Shown in pieces: positions 7,990 through 15,823 of a stretch of DNA of 64,000 bases. Made by a program: the position numbers and the translations under genes. This DNA is from Mesorhizobium sp. B2-3-4 (lineage in GTDB: Bacteria > Pseudomonadota > Alphaproteobacteria > Rhizobiales > Rhizobiaceae). The notes under the pieces are model-generated. The model did not search any database, was not told where the DNA came from, and was given only the letters and a program-made list of their open reading frames with translations. The stretch's first letter is position 1. Every line of letters starts with the position of its first letter. Location of the stretch: NCBI RefSeq assembly GCF_006442315.1, contig NZ_VFVY01000019.1:62001-126000 (forward strand). Reading direction: 5' to 3'.

Positions 7990-8945
7990 AAACGCTAAGG
8001 AACCTGCAAGGCCCCGCGCTGACGCTGGCACTTCTGTGCGGGCTCTGGCTGATCGTCATTGTCGGCCTGCTCGCGCTGAAGCCATCGGTCTTCAATCTCG
8101 GCACCGTCACCACCGTCCTCCAGTTCTCGACCATCCTGGCCCTGGTCGGCCTCGGACAAGGCCTTGTCATCCTGGCCGGCGGAACCGGCATAGACCTGTC
8201 AATCGGCGGCGCGGTCTCGCTCTCCGCCATCATCGCCATGCTGGCGCTCAAACTGGGCCTGCCGCCAGTCCTGCTGCCGGCGGTCTGCATCCTCGCCGGC
8301 GCCGCGCTGGGCGCCATGAACGGATGGCTGGTCAACGGTCTTGCGCTTCTTCCCTTCATCGCCACGCTCGGTACATTCTTCGTCTATTCCGGTGTCGCGC
8401 TCGCGGTCACTGGCGGCGCGGCGCAGTCGGGCGTGCCCGCATGGCTGCTGCTGTGGGGTCGCGGCGTCGTCCTTGGCATTCCCGTGCCCTTCCTCACACT
8501 CGCCATCCCGTGTTTCGCACTGGCCGGCCTTGTGCTGATGACGACTGCCTGGGGGCGCTGGATCTACGCCATGGGCTTCAACGAGCGATCCGCCAAACTG
8601 GTTGGCATCCCGGTCGGTCGTGTTCGCTTCATTCTCTACGTGCTGAGCGGCGCGCTTGCCGGCGCCGCCGGCCTCGTCTCGCTCGCCTGGCTGGGCAGCG
8701 GCAGACCCAATATCGGCCAGAACCTCGAGCTCGAATCGCTGACCGCCGCAATGCTCGGAGGCATCGTCATCACTGGCGGGCGCGGCGGCGTCGGCGGCAT
8801 TTTCGCGGCGGTCCTTTTGCTGGTCACGCTGAAGACCGGCCTTCTGCAACTGAACATCAACACGGTCTGGCAGGTGGGGATCGTCGGCGCCCTTCTGGTG
8901 TTCGTCCTGCTTGCCGACCGGCTTTCCCAACGTTGGAGATCATAA
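7986..8945 (+). CDS. Sugar ABC transporter permease 2 (CUT2)
   Basis: The 319-residue integral membrane protein is paralogous to the preceding permease. It shows the matching motifs GLGQGLVILAGGTGIDLSIG and MLGGIVITGGRGGVGG. The overlaps ATGA with the upstream gene and TAATG with the downstream deacetylase show that the three genes are translated as a unit. Two separate permeases, with a single-domain ATPase, give the transporter an LsrCD-like rather than RbsC-like architecture. Confidence 0.9.
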   Translation: MKTLRNLQGPALTLALLCGLWLIVIVGLLALKPSVFNLGTVTTVLQFSTILALVGLGQGLVILAGGTGIDLSIGGAVSLSAIIAMLALKLGLPPVLLPAVCILAGAALGAMNGWLVNGLALLPFIATLGTFFVYSGVALAVTGGAAQSGVPAWLLLWGRGVVLGIPVPFLTLAIPCFALAGLVLMTTAWGRWIYAMGFNERSAKLVGIPVGRVRFILYVLSGALAGAAGLVSLAWLGSGRPNIGQNLELESLTAAMLGGIVITGGRGGVGGIFAAVLLLVTLKTGLLQLNINTVWQVGIVGALLVFVLLADRLSQRWRS

Positions 8946-10261
8946 TGCCTTCCATGGAAGAGACCATCGCCGCGCGCGTCGAGGCAGCGGCCGATCGCAT
9001 CGTCGAAACGCTGAGCGATCTCGTCGCCTTCCCTTCGATCGTGAAATCCAACCCGAAGGAAGCAGGTCCCGGCGAGCGTGACTGCCAGCTCTATCTGCAG
9101 AAGCGTATCGAGGCGCTCGGCTTCACGACCGATCTCTGGGATCCGGACGGCCCGGCGCTCTATGAGAAATACAAGGGGCGCGCGGGCGCCAACAAGGGCA
9201 GGACGTTCGATGGCCGGCCAAATCTCGGCGGTGTATTGAAGGGCACCGGCGGCGGCCGGTCCATCATGTTGACCGGCCATATCGACGTCGTCCCGCCGGG
9301 CGCCGCCGGACATTGGGCCACCGATCCGTTCCAACCCGTGCTGAAGGACGGCTTCCTGCATGGCCGTGGCACAGTGGATATGAAGGGCGGCGTCGCCTGC
9401 ATGCTGATGGCGGTCGAGATTCTGAGGGAACTCAAGGTTCCCCTGTCCGGCGACATCGTCTTCACCACCGTCGTCGACGAGGAGATCGGCGGCATGGGCT
9501 CGCTCGCCATGGTCGATCGCGGCTTTCGTGCCGATGCCGGCATCATGACCGAACCGACGGCGAACAAGATCGCGCCGCTCTGTCACGGAATTCTCTGGGG
9601 CAGGATCATCATCGACGGCATAGGCGGCCACGCCGAATTGACGCCGAACGCCTGGTATTCGAGCGGCCCGGTCGATGCCGTGCAGCTCTGCCGGCAGATC
9701 CTCGACGGCATCGATATCCTCAACCGGCGCTGGATGTTCGACCCCAGGAAGAACCACCCGCTGATGGACCTCCCCAACCAGATCATCGTCACTCAGATCA
9801 ATGCCGGCGAGCACCCCTCCTCGATGGCCGGCCGCGGCGAGATCATCATCGACGCGCAGTACCTGCCGAGCGAGCATGACGAATTCAAGCTGGGCGGCAA
9901 CGTCAAACGCGAGATCGAAGAGCATATCGCCAATGTCTGCCAGGCGGACCCTTATCTGCGAAAGCACCCTGCCCGCGTCGAGTGGATCCTCGACGCCGAT
10001 TGCGCGGAAATCCCGGCGGACAATCCGTTCGTCGGGGTCTTCCAGCAAGCGGTCGGGCAAGCCGATCTGTCGCCGGTGCTGAGCGGCTTTGGCGCGCATA
10101 GCGATATTGGTTTGCCGACCGGCCTCGGCAATACGCCGACCGTCAACTTCGGCCCGGGTGACCCGGCGCAGGCGCACCAGCCTAACGAACGCGTTTCGGT
10201 GCGCGATCTCGTCGATTGCACGAAGGCGATTGCGCTCGCGGTCGAGAAATGGTGCCGCTAG
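8945..10261 (+). CDS. M20-family deacetylase/peptidase (ArgE/DapE-like)
   Basis: The 438-residue zinc hydrolase shows the M20 ligand motifs in order: GHIDVVPPG, GRGTVDMKGG and DEEIGGMG, then TEPTANKI and the late FGAHSDIG histidine. GGAGAT precedes an ATG that overlaps the stop of permease 2. Family members cleave N-acyl amino acids or small peptides. Its place at the end of a sugar-transport operon suggests that the imported compound carries an N-acyl or amide group, or that two compounds are co-catabolised. Substrate not predictable. Confidence 0.85.
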   Translation: MPSMEETIAARVEAAADRIVETLSDLVAFPSIVKSNPKEAGPGERDCQLYLQKRIEALGFTTDLWDPDGPALYEKYKGRAGANKGRTFDGRPNLGGVLKGTGGGRSIMLTGHIDVVPPGAAGHWATDPFQPVLKDGFLHGRGTVDMKGGVACMLMAVEILRELKVPLSGDIVFTTVVDEEIGGMGSLAMVDRGFRADAGIMTEPTANKIAPLCHGILWGRIIIDGIGGHAELTPNAWYSSGPVDAVQLCRQILDGIDILNRRWMFDPRKNHPLMDLPNQIIVTQINAGEHPSSMAGRGEIIIDAQYLPSEHDEFKLGGNVKREIEEHIANVCQADPYLRKHPARVEWILDADCAEIPADNPFVGVFQQAVGQADLSPVLSGFGAHSDIGLPTGLGNTPTVNFGPGDPAQAHQPNERVSVRDLVDCTKAIALAVEKWCR

Positions 10262-10290
10262 AGCCGAGCTGAAGCAGAGGCTTTTCGAAA

Positions 10291-10791
10291 TCAGGGCGGA
10301 TCGGTTTTGCAGTTGCCGGCAATCTGGTTGACCGCCTCGCTGAACCCCGCCAAGTCGAAATCGGCCTGGCCGCGCCCGGACAACAGTCCGAAGCGCCACG
10401 ACAGCAGCAGGCGGTTAGCCGGAACCAGGCGCTTGATGCCGTCGGCGCCGTCGCGCATCAGCACCCTGCCGCGTGTGCCGACGGACCAGCTCTCGTCGAA
10501 TTTGCTGTCGCCGTCGATGGCGACCGACACGGTGATTTTTCGGCTGGCGGAGACCGCGTCGTTCAACTGCAGCCATTCGGTCCAGGCCGGATCGCCATCG
10601 GCCCGGCAGGCAATGGTCAGTACCGGACTGTAGCTCAGCGCACCGCCGCCGGTGATCAGCTTGTTGGTGGCATAGACCGACGCGGTGACGAGACCATCAT
10701 TGCCGCTGTCGAAACGCCAATTGTCCGTGCCGGCCTCGGCGGTGCCGCAGGCCAAGGCAAGGACAAGCATCGAGGCACCAGCGCGCCTCAT
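10291..10791 (-). CDS. Secreted protein of unknown role, TagO/VasI-like
   Basis: The 166-residue protein has an N-terminal signal peptide (ASMLVLALACGTAEAG). Its pattern is DNWRFDSGNDGLVTASVYA at the start, a basic middle with GRVLMRDG, and a C-terminal DLAGFSEAVNQIAGNC with a late cysteine. This order resembles the TagO/VasI family found beside some type VI secretion loci, but no type VI gene is in the window. An upstream TTG would extend the frame; the ATG gives a better signal peptide. It stands alone, convergent with the M20 gene. Confidence 0.6.
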   Translation of the reverse strand: MRRAGASMLVLALACGTAEAGTDNWRFDSGNDGLVTASVYATNKLITGGGALSYSPVLTIACRADGDPAWTEWLQLNDAVSASRKITVSVAIDGDSKFDESWSVGTRGRVLMRDGADGIKRLVPANRLLLSWRFGLLSGRGQADFDLAGFSEAVNQIAGNCKTDPP

Positions 10792-10916
10792 TTCCGCGAA
10801 CACCCCCAACGACGTCTCCAATTATTTCCGGGTCTTCAACCAACCAGATAATGATCCAGGCTTCGTATCGCCACCGGCACCATCACGAGCCGAATCCGAT
10901 GTTGCAGTTTCGCAAC

Positions 10917-10945
10917 GAAAAAGGCCGCCCGGAGGCGGCCTTTCG
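10917..10945 (-). terminator. Rho-independent terminator of tig
   Basis: AGGCCGCC-cgg-GGCGGCCT forms a strong hairpin. Read on the minus strand it is followed by a run of five T residues. It sits just past the trigger factor stop codon. Confidence 0.85.
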
Positions 10946-10967
10946 AAATTCGTCGGAGTACGCGGAC

Positions 10968-12449
10968 TTATTCGGCGTCCTTGGCAGCTTTCTTCTTCGG
11001 CGCGGCCTTCTTCTTCGGCTCTTCCGCGTCGTCGGCGTCGCTTGCCTTGGCTTCGGCCTTCTTCGAGGCGGCCTTCTTGGCCGGCTTCGCCTTGGTCGTG
11101 GTTTCGGCCTCCTCGTCATCGGCCATCAGCTCTTCCTTGCTGACCTTGACGTCGGTGACCGAAATCTGGCCGAGCAGGTGGTCGACCACCTTCTCCTCGA
11201 ACATCGGCGCCCTCAGCGCGTTCAGCGCCTCGGGGTTGCTGCGGTAGAATTCGAAGGCTTCCTGCTGCTGGTTGGCCGGGAAACGGCGGACCTGCTCGAA
11301 CAGGCCGCGCTGCAGTTCCTCGTCGGACACCGTGACCCCGGCCTTCTCGCCGATCTCTGCCAGCACCAGGCCGAGGCGCACGCGGCGCTCGGCAAGGCGC
11401 AGATACTCGGCGCGCGCCTCTTCTTCGGTCGTCTCTTCGTCGGCGAAGGTGCGGCCGGCGGCTTCCAGGTCGCGGTTGACCTGCGCCCAGATGTTGTTGA
11501 ATTCCGCTTCGACGAGCTTCGAGGGCGCTTCGAACGAATAGGCCGCGTCGAGCTGGTCGAGCAGCTGGCGCTTGACCTTCTGGCGCGTCATCGAGCCGAA
11601 CTGATTCTCGATCTGGCCGCGCACGATCTCACGCAGCTTGTCCAGCGACTCCAGGCCGAGGTTCTTGGCCGTCTCGTCGTTGATTTCCAGTTCGCCGGGC
11701 TTCGACACCTCCTTGACGGTGACGTCGAAGGTCGCTTCCTTGCCGGCAAGATGCGCCGCCTGGTAGTTTTCCGGGAAGGTCACGGTGACCTGCTTCTCGT
11801 CACCGGCCTTGGTGCCGACCAGCTGGTCCTCGAAGCCGGGAATGAACTCCTTCGAGCCCAGCACCAGCGGCTGGTCGTTGCCGGCGCCGCCGGCGAAAGC
11901 CTCGCCGTCGATCTTGCCGACATAGTCGATGGAGACGCGGTCGCCCTCGGCGGCCTTGCCGGTCTTGGGCTCGTAGCTGCGCGCCGATTCGGCAACGCGC
12001 TTGACCTGATCGTCGATTTCCGAATCCGGAACGTCGAACACCTGGCGCGTCACCTTGATGTCGGAAAAATCCTTGATCTCGATCGCCGGGATGACCTCAT
12101 AGTTGAGGCGGAACTCGAAATCGGCGCCGCCGGCCAGGATCTTCTCGGCTTCCTTCTCGTCCTCGGTCATGATGACTTCGGGCTGCATGGCCGCCTTCTC
12201 GCCGCGCCCGGTGATGATGGAACGGGTCGAGTCGTTGAGGATCTCGTTGACCACTTCGGCCATGAACGACTTGCCGTAGACCTTGCGCAGGTGCTGCACC
12301 GGCACCTTGCCCGGACGGAAGCCGTTGATGCGAACCTTGTCGCGTGCGTCCGACAGCCGTGCCATCAGCTTGGCTTCCATGTCACCGGCCGGCACGGTGA
12401 TCTTGATCTCGCGCTTGAGACCGGAATTGAGTGTTTCGGTGACCTGCAT
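10968..12449 (-). CDS. tig: Trigger factor (ribosome-associated chaperone and prolyl isomerase)
   Basis: The 493-residue protein begins MQVTETLNSGLKREI and has the ribosome-docking loop NGFRPGKVP near residue 46. A central FKBP-type isomerase domain (GDRVSIDYVGKIDGEAFAGG) and a long helical C-terminal domain follow. Trigger factor meets nascent chains at the ribosome exit tunnel. The last 45 or so residues are an Ala/Lys/Asp/Glu-rich tail common in rhizobial homologues. The frame stays open upstream, but the homologous start is the ATG at 12449 with AAGG before it. Confidence 0.97.
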   Translation of the reverse strand: MQVTETLNSGLKREIKITVPAGDMEAKLMARLSDARDKVRINGFRPGKVPVQHLRKVYGKSFMAEVVNEILNDSTRSIITGRGEKAAMQPEVIMTEDEKEAEKILAGGADFEFRLNYEVIPAIEIKDFSDIKVTRQVFDVPDSEIDDQVKRVAESARSYEPKTGKAAEGDRVSIDYVGKIDGEAFAGGAGNDQPLVLGSKEFIPGFEDQLVGTKAGDEKQVTVTFPENYQAAHLAGKEATFDVTVKEVSKPGELEINDETAKNLGLESLDKLREIVRGQIENQFGSMTRQKVKRQLLDQLDAAYSFEAPSKLVEAEFNNIWAQVNRDLEAAGRTFADEETTEEEARAEYLRLAERRVRLGLVLAEIGEKAGVTVSDEELQRGLFEQVRRFPANQQQEAFEFYRSNPEALNALRAPMFEEKVVDHLLGQISVTDVKVSKEELMADDEEAETTTKAKPAKKAASKKAEAKASDADDAEEPKKKAAPKKKAAKDAE

Positions 12450-12810
12450 CGTAAAACCTTTGTTTTCACCAATGAGGCTGCCAAACGGCTCCCTGCCGTT
12501 CACAGCCTGCCGGTATAATCTTGCCGGAAATGGCTTTTGGTACGGAACCTGGCGATTTGACCGCAAATACGGCTCAAACTCTTCCAAACTGCGTTCCAAG
12601 ATGTGAATAAGTTCTTGTTTTTCCTACTTCTTATCACATTCTGCAGAAGCGGATCGTCGCGTCCCGTCACATTCGACACGCCTTTTGTCACAGGCGAGCC
12701 TAATTTTCAACCATCTTCGCGTTTAGGCGAATAACCAACATTTCGGCTCCAAACCGACTTCTTGTCCGTGACATTGACAGAATGATGGCTACATGGGATT
12801 GCCGGGACAT
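12450..12810. other. Intergenic region between tig and tRNA-Leu
   Basis: These 361 bases separate divergent tig and tRNA-Leu. The part nearest tig is AT-richer than its surroundings and should hold the tig promoter, but I cannot assign -35/-10 boxes with confidence. A TTGACA at 12774-12779 could be the -35 of the tRNA, although no good -10 follows at the usual distance. No gene seen. Confidence 0.5.
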
Positions 12811-12895
12811 GCGGATGTGGCGGAACTGGTAGACGCCCTGGATTTAGGTTCCAGTGCCGAAAGGCGTGGGGGTTCGAGTCCCTTCATCCGCACCA
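12811..12895 (+). tRNA. tRNA-Leu (anticodon UAG)
   Basis: The acceptor arms GCGGATG and CATCCGC pair perfectly. The anticodon arm CTGGA-TTTAGGT-TCCAG presents TAG, reading CUA/CUG leucine codons. A long variable arm (GCCGAAAGGC) marks a class II tRNA, the T-loop GGTTCGAGTCC is canonical and the CCA end is encoded. Confidence 0.97.
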
Positions 12896-12994
12896 TCCTT
12901 CGCTCTTCGAGCTGCGGATGGCAGGCCACCCGAGGCGCCGGCAGCCGAAGGTCTCCTCCTACGCGCCGGCGAAGGAAATCCTCCTTACCACACC

Positions 12995-13579
12995 CTAATA
13001 GAGCGGTTCCTCGAACAGTGTCTTGTCGCCGTCCATCAGCGCCTTGATCTGTGCGGTGCCGTCGGCGGAGAGCGCCAGCTTGATCCCGAACGGGCGCACC
13101 CGCATGTCGTCCTGGATTGCAATGCCCTGGCCTTCCGGCAGGTAGAAACGTTCGATGCCGTAGTCCGGCGCGATCGTCATTCCCTCGCTTCGCAGATCCC
13201 ACCCCGCGGCGACATGGCCCGAGATATCGGCCTCGTCGGCACCGGCCGGCGTCGGCGCCTTGCCGAACCAGGCGGTTGTCGGGACCCAATAACCATCGGC
13301 ACCCTTCTTCAGGCGAACCACGATCGAGGTGTCGTCGCTGGAGAATTTGTCGGCTGGAACGTTGGCGATCATCTTCACCGGAATGCGCGAGATGTCATAG
13401 CCGAGGATGATATAGTCGCCGCGTAACAGGTCGCGCGGATCGATGGGTTCGATCTTCAACAGCACTTCCTTGCCGCTACGCAAGATCGCCGCGCGGCCGG
13501 CGATGATCCAGCTCAGGAAGCCGATCTGGACGATCGCCAGCACCAGCGCCGAAATGACAAGCCTTTTCCCGGTCATCAT
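12995..13579 (-). CDS. GDYXXLXY-domain membrane-anchored protein
   Basis: The 194-residue protein has one N-terminal membrane segment (LVISALVLAIVQIGFLSWII) and the diagnostic GDYIILGY motif at about residues 54-61, preceded by EPIDPRDLLR. The family has no known biochemical activity. It is encoded directly after a DUF2157 membrane protein, with overlapping stop and start codons, a pairing seen widely in bacteria that suggests one complex. Confidence 0.9.
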   Translation of the reverse strand: MMTGKRLVISALVLAIVQIGFLSWIIAGRAAILRSGKEVLLKIEPIDPRDLLRGDYIILGYDISRIPVKMIANVPADKFSSDDTSIVVRLKKGADGYWVPTTAWFGKAPTPAGADEADISGHVAAGWDLRSEGMTIAPDYGIERFYLPEGQGIAIQDDMRVRPFGIKLALSADGTAQIKALMDGDKTLFEEPLY

Positions 13580-14694
13580 GCCGTGGCTCCTCCGCTGACT
13601 GGATCCTTCATGCGTTTTTCGACGCGGATGATGACGATTGCCAGAATGCCGAGCAGCACTGCCGCGGCCAGGAAGAAACCGGCCGTGTCGAGCATGGATT
13701 GCAACGTCACCACATAGATCGTGGCGAGTTCGAAGGCGAAGCCGAGATAGGCAAGCCAGCGCAGCCCACGGCTCTCGCGGCCGGCGAGCACGATTGCCGC
13801 GACGATGCCGGCCAATGCCACGACCGAGGCAAGGGTGAAACCGCTGTTGTAGGTACTTTCGTCGGCCAGTTCGAACTGGATGATGGCCAGGCCGGTGAGA
13901 AAACCGAGCAATGCGTGCAACGGCAGGCGGCCGCCAAGCTGCACGATCTTGTCGACTGGCTCTGGCGCGAACACGGAAGCCGCAAAAAGCACGATAGAGA
14001 CAATGACCAGGGGGATCGCGACCGGCAGCGTCGCGTGATTCCCGGCCAACAGCACCAGATAGAAAAGCACGGAGATAACGACCAGGTGCCGTGCCGGCTG
14101 GCTGCGGGTCCAGAACGATATGGCGAATAGCACGATCGCCATGACGACGAAGAGATGTGGAAAGTTGCTGCGGTTGTAATAGTCGAAGCCCTTCAGGAAC
14201 AGCCAGGCATCGGCGATGCCGACCGCTGCCACGGTCAAAGGGTTGGAGCGCAACGCCACCGCCGCCAACGCCGTACCCGTGCCCCAGGTGACCAGCGCCG
14301 ACGCCTCGTCGCCCGACAAATGATACATCTGGCCGATCAGCGCGATCGAACCACCGAACGCGGCGGCCGCCACGATCCACAGGGCTTCGCCGATTGCCGC
14401 ATGATCGCGTGTCTTCAGCACCGCGCCGCCGACATAGCCGCCGAGAATGACCGCAAACAGCGCGGCCACCCGCGCCAGCCGCGGAATCGCCTCCCAATTG
14501 GCGGCGACGAAGATCAGGATGGCGGCTCCAAAGAGCAGGGCCGCCATCATTGCGAGGATCGAACCGAAGCTGAGCGACTGGCGTGTGTTGACCTCGACAT
14601 CGCGCCTCAGCGCGTCGGCCGTCGAAGCCTCGATCAGCCCCGCCTGTTGCCATCGCTCGATGTCGGCCCTGACCCGCGTCGAGTAGCCCGCCAT
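13576..14694 (-). CDS. DUF2157 integral membrane protein
   Basis: The 372-residue protein has a short cytoplasmic N-terminus (RADIERWQQAGLIEASTADA) followed by roughly ten membrane segments. The motif FVAANWEAIPR in the first loop is typical of DUF2157. GGGAGAGGG precedes the ATG. Its stop overlaps the start of the GDYXXLXY gene by ATGA, so the two proteins are probably made in fixed ratio. No function is known. Confidence 0.88.
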   Translation of the reverse strand: MAGYSTRVRADIERWQQAGLIEASTADALRRDVEVNTRQSLSFGSILAMMAALLFGAAILIFVAANWEAIPRLARVAALFAVILGGYVGGAVLKTRDHAAIGEALWIVAAAAFGGSIALIGQMYHLSGDEASALVTWGTGTALAAVALRSNPLTVAAVGIADAWLFLKGFDYYNRSNFPHLFVVMAIVLFAISFWTRSQPARHLVVISVLFYLVLLAGNHATLPVAIPLVIVSIVLFAASVFAPEPVDKIVQLGGRLPLHALLGFLTGLAIIQFELADESTYNSGFTLASVVALAGIVAAIVLAGRESRGLRWLAYLGFAFELATIYVVTLQSMLDTAGFFLAAAVLLGILAIVIIRVEKRMKDPVSGGATA

Positions 14695-14804
14695 GTCCCT
14701 CTCCCCACCTGGTCGTCTTTTTAGCCGAGGCAGCCAAACCGTTGACGTCACGGCACTTTCTGATTCTGGCTTCTTTATGTCAGGTCCGTGAAGCCGCGTT
14801 AATG

Positions 14805-14827
14805 TTGCATTGCACAATTTGCATTGC
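14805..14827 (+). promoter_or_regulatory. Direct repeat upstream of the DUF1127/sRNA operon
   Basis: TTGCATTGC occurs twice, at 14805-14813 and 14819-14827, 14 bases apart, about 20-40 bases upstream of the candidate promoter. This is a plausible activator site. DUF1127 genes of other Rhizobiales are known targets of the LysR regulator VtlR/LsrB, but a match to that site is not established here. Confidence 0.4.
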
Positions 14828-14845
14828 TGCCATGCAGCCATAGCG

Positions 14846-14873
14846 CTTTTAAATCGATATGGGTCCCCCTATT
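14846..14873 (+). promoter_or_regulatory. Possible RpoH-like promoter of the DUF1127/sRNA operon
   Basis: CTTTT (14846-14850), a 17-base gap and CCTATT (14868-14873) resemble the alphaproteobacterial RpoH pattern (CTTG, about 17 bases, CCTAT). Transcription would begin near 14880, about 48 bases before the first DUF1127 start codon. The -35 has one mismatch to CTTG. Confidence 0.4.
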
Positions 14874-14927
14874 TATGGTTCGTACACAAACGGAATGATC
14901 CGCAAGAAAGACGAAACGAGAACTACC

Positions 14928-15068
14928 ATGAACCTGATCCGCAACTACCGCAACTGGCGCCGCTACCGGGACACCGTTTCCGAGCTGAGCCGCCTGAGCA
15001 ACCGTGAACTGACCGACCTCGGCATCAGCCGCAGCGACATTCCCTACGTCGCTCGCAAGGCGGTCTAA
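14928..15068 (+). CDS. DUF1127 mini-protein 1
   Basis: A 46-residue, strongly basic protein: MNLIRNYRNWRRYRDTVSEL, then LSNRELTDLGISRSDIP, the DUF1127 (YjiS-like) core. Arginine-rich proteins of this family affect RNA metabolism, growth transitions and phosphate or carbohydrate use in rhizobia, and the Rhodobacter member CcaF1 has been reported to bind RNA. It heads a unit with a second copy and a stem-loop array downstream. Confidence 0.88.
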   Translation: MNLIRNYRNWRRYRDTVSELSRLSNRELTDLGISRSDIPYVARKAV

Positions 15069-15116
15069 TCCTTCGGACCGCGAATGGTCCGAACCAGTTT
15101 TGAAATGAGCATGACA

Positions 15117-15257
15117 ATGAACCTGATCCGCAACTATCGTAACTGGCGCGTCTATCGCGAGACGGTTACCGAGCTGGGTCGCCTTTCGAACCGCCAGCTG
15201 CATGATCTCGGTATCGTCCGCGACGAAATCAAGATCATCGCCCGCAAGGCGATCTAA
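15117..15257 (+). CDS. DUF1127 mini-protein 2
   Basis: A 46-residue paralogue of the preceding protein: MNLIRNYRNWRVYRETVTEL, then LSNRQLHDLGIVRDEI, ending in ARKAI. It begins 48 bases after the first copy ends. An in-frame ATG at 15111 would add two residues. Most differences between the copies are conservative or in codon third positions, as expected for an old tandem duplication under selection. The stop codon is only 9 bases before the first stem-loop of the array. Confidence 0.88.
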   Translation: MNLIRNYRNWRVYRETVTELGRLSNRQLHDLGIVRDEIKIIARKAI

Positions 15258-15262
15258 TCAAG

Positions 15263-15433
15263 GAATTTCGCTGGGATCGACCTCCTCCCCGAGACCAGCG
15301 AAGACGGTCAGCCCTTATCCTCCTCCCAAGGGTTGACCACCAAAACGGCGCCCACCGCACCTCCTCCCGCGGCGGGCGTTGTTCCCCCGGGGCATCTGCC
15401 CCAGAGGTTTCGCCCCTCTCTATCCGGCGAAAA
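15263..15433 (+). ncRNA. Anti-SD stem-loop array, unit 1 (hairpins 1-3)
   Basis: Hairpin 1 (15267-15302): TTCGCTGG/CCAGCGAA with an inner TCG/CGA. Hairpin 2 (15306-15338): GGTCAgCCCTT/AAGGGtTGACC. Hairpin 3 (about 15343-15383): CGCCCaCCGC/GCGGcGGGCG. Each exposes CCTCCTCCC in its loop, complementary to Shine-Dalgarno sequences. A spacer with GGGGCA/TGCCCC and AGAGG/CCTCT hairpins follows. It resembles CcsR/cuckoo small RNAs downstream of DUF1127 genes (recalled from the literature). Expression is inferred. Confidence 0.75.
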
Positions 15434-15614
15434 GAATTTCGTCTGAGCCGACCTCCTCCCCGGCGATGACGAATAGGCCCGACCTTCACCTCCTCCCGAG
15501 GGTCGGCCACCCAAACGGCGCCCGCCGCACCTCCTCCCGCGGCGGGCGTTGTTTCCCCAAGGGGGCAAAACGAATTTTGCCCCAGAGGTTTCGCCCCTCT
15601 CTAACCGGCGAAGA
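15434..15614 (+). ncRNA. Anti-SD stem-loop array, unit 2 (hairpins 4-6)
   Basis: A second copy of the unit. Hairpin 4 (15438-15473) pairs TTCGTC/GACGAA and CCG/CGG. Hairpin 5 (about 15476-15507) pairs CCGACCtTC/GAgGGTCGG. Hairpin 6 (15519-15548) pairs CGCCCGCCGC/GCGGCGGGCG perfectly. All three loops read ACCTCCTCCC. Relative to unit 1, both arms of the first hairpin changed while the loop did not. The spacer contains a perfect GGGGCAAAA/TTTTGCCCC stem (near 15557-15583) and the AGAGG/CCTCT hairpin. Confidence 0.75.
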
Positions 15615-15740
15615 GAATTTCGTCTGAGCCGACCTCCTCCCCGGCGATGACGAATACGGTCGGCCTTCACCTCCTCCCGAGGGTCGACCCCCAAAACGAC
15701 ACCCGCCGGACCTCCTCCCCCGGCGGGTGTTGTTGTTTTC
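15615..15740 (+). ncRNA. Anti-SD stem-loop array, unit 3 (hairpins 7-9) with terminator-like end
   Basis: Hairpin 7 (15619-15654) repeats hairpin 4. Hairpin 8 (15658-15689) pairs GGTCGgCC/GGtCGACC. Hairpin 9 (about 15695-15733) pairs ACACCCGCCGG/CCGGCGGGTGT, a compensated variant of hairpins 3 and 6. The loops are again ACCTCCTCCC. Hairpin 9 runs into TTGTTGTTTT, so it may end transcription. The unit lacks the spacer of units 1 and 2. trmFO begins 84 bases later. Confidence 0.72.
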
Positions 15741-15823
15741 AGGGGCAGGCTTTCGCAAGCAGCCGTTCGCCGTGCCGGCGCCCGACAATTGCAATCGCGA
15801 CGGCAAGCGATTATTCCGGCGCC

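Noticed and set aside
5204..8945. Assignment of the ABC system as FrcBCA (fructose) or Lsr (AI-2)
   Set aside because: Gene order, two permeases and binding-site residues do not fit either system well enough.
7871..10261. 796-residue fusion of a permease region with the M20 enzyme
   Set aside because: The upstream part is an out-of-frame reading of permease 2; the M20 gene has its own ATG and ribosome-binding site at 8945.
10851..12518. 555-codon plus-strand frame
   Set aside because: Antisense of trigger factor; low-complexity translation, typical of GC-rich codon-position shadows.
14741..14750. GTTGACGTCA as another copy of the lipid-type operator
   Set aside because: It contains TGACGTCA but lacks the TTTACG/TAAACG centre of the other sites.
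15263..15740. CRISPR-like or simple tandem repeat
   Set aside because: Repeats are long, contain different hairpin stems and only the loops are identical; there are no unique spacers between short repeats and no cas genes.
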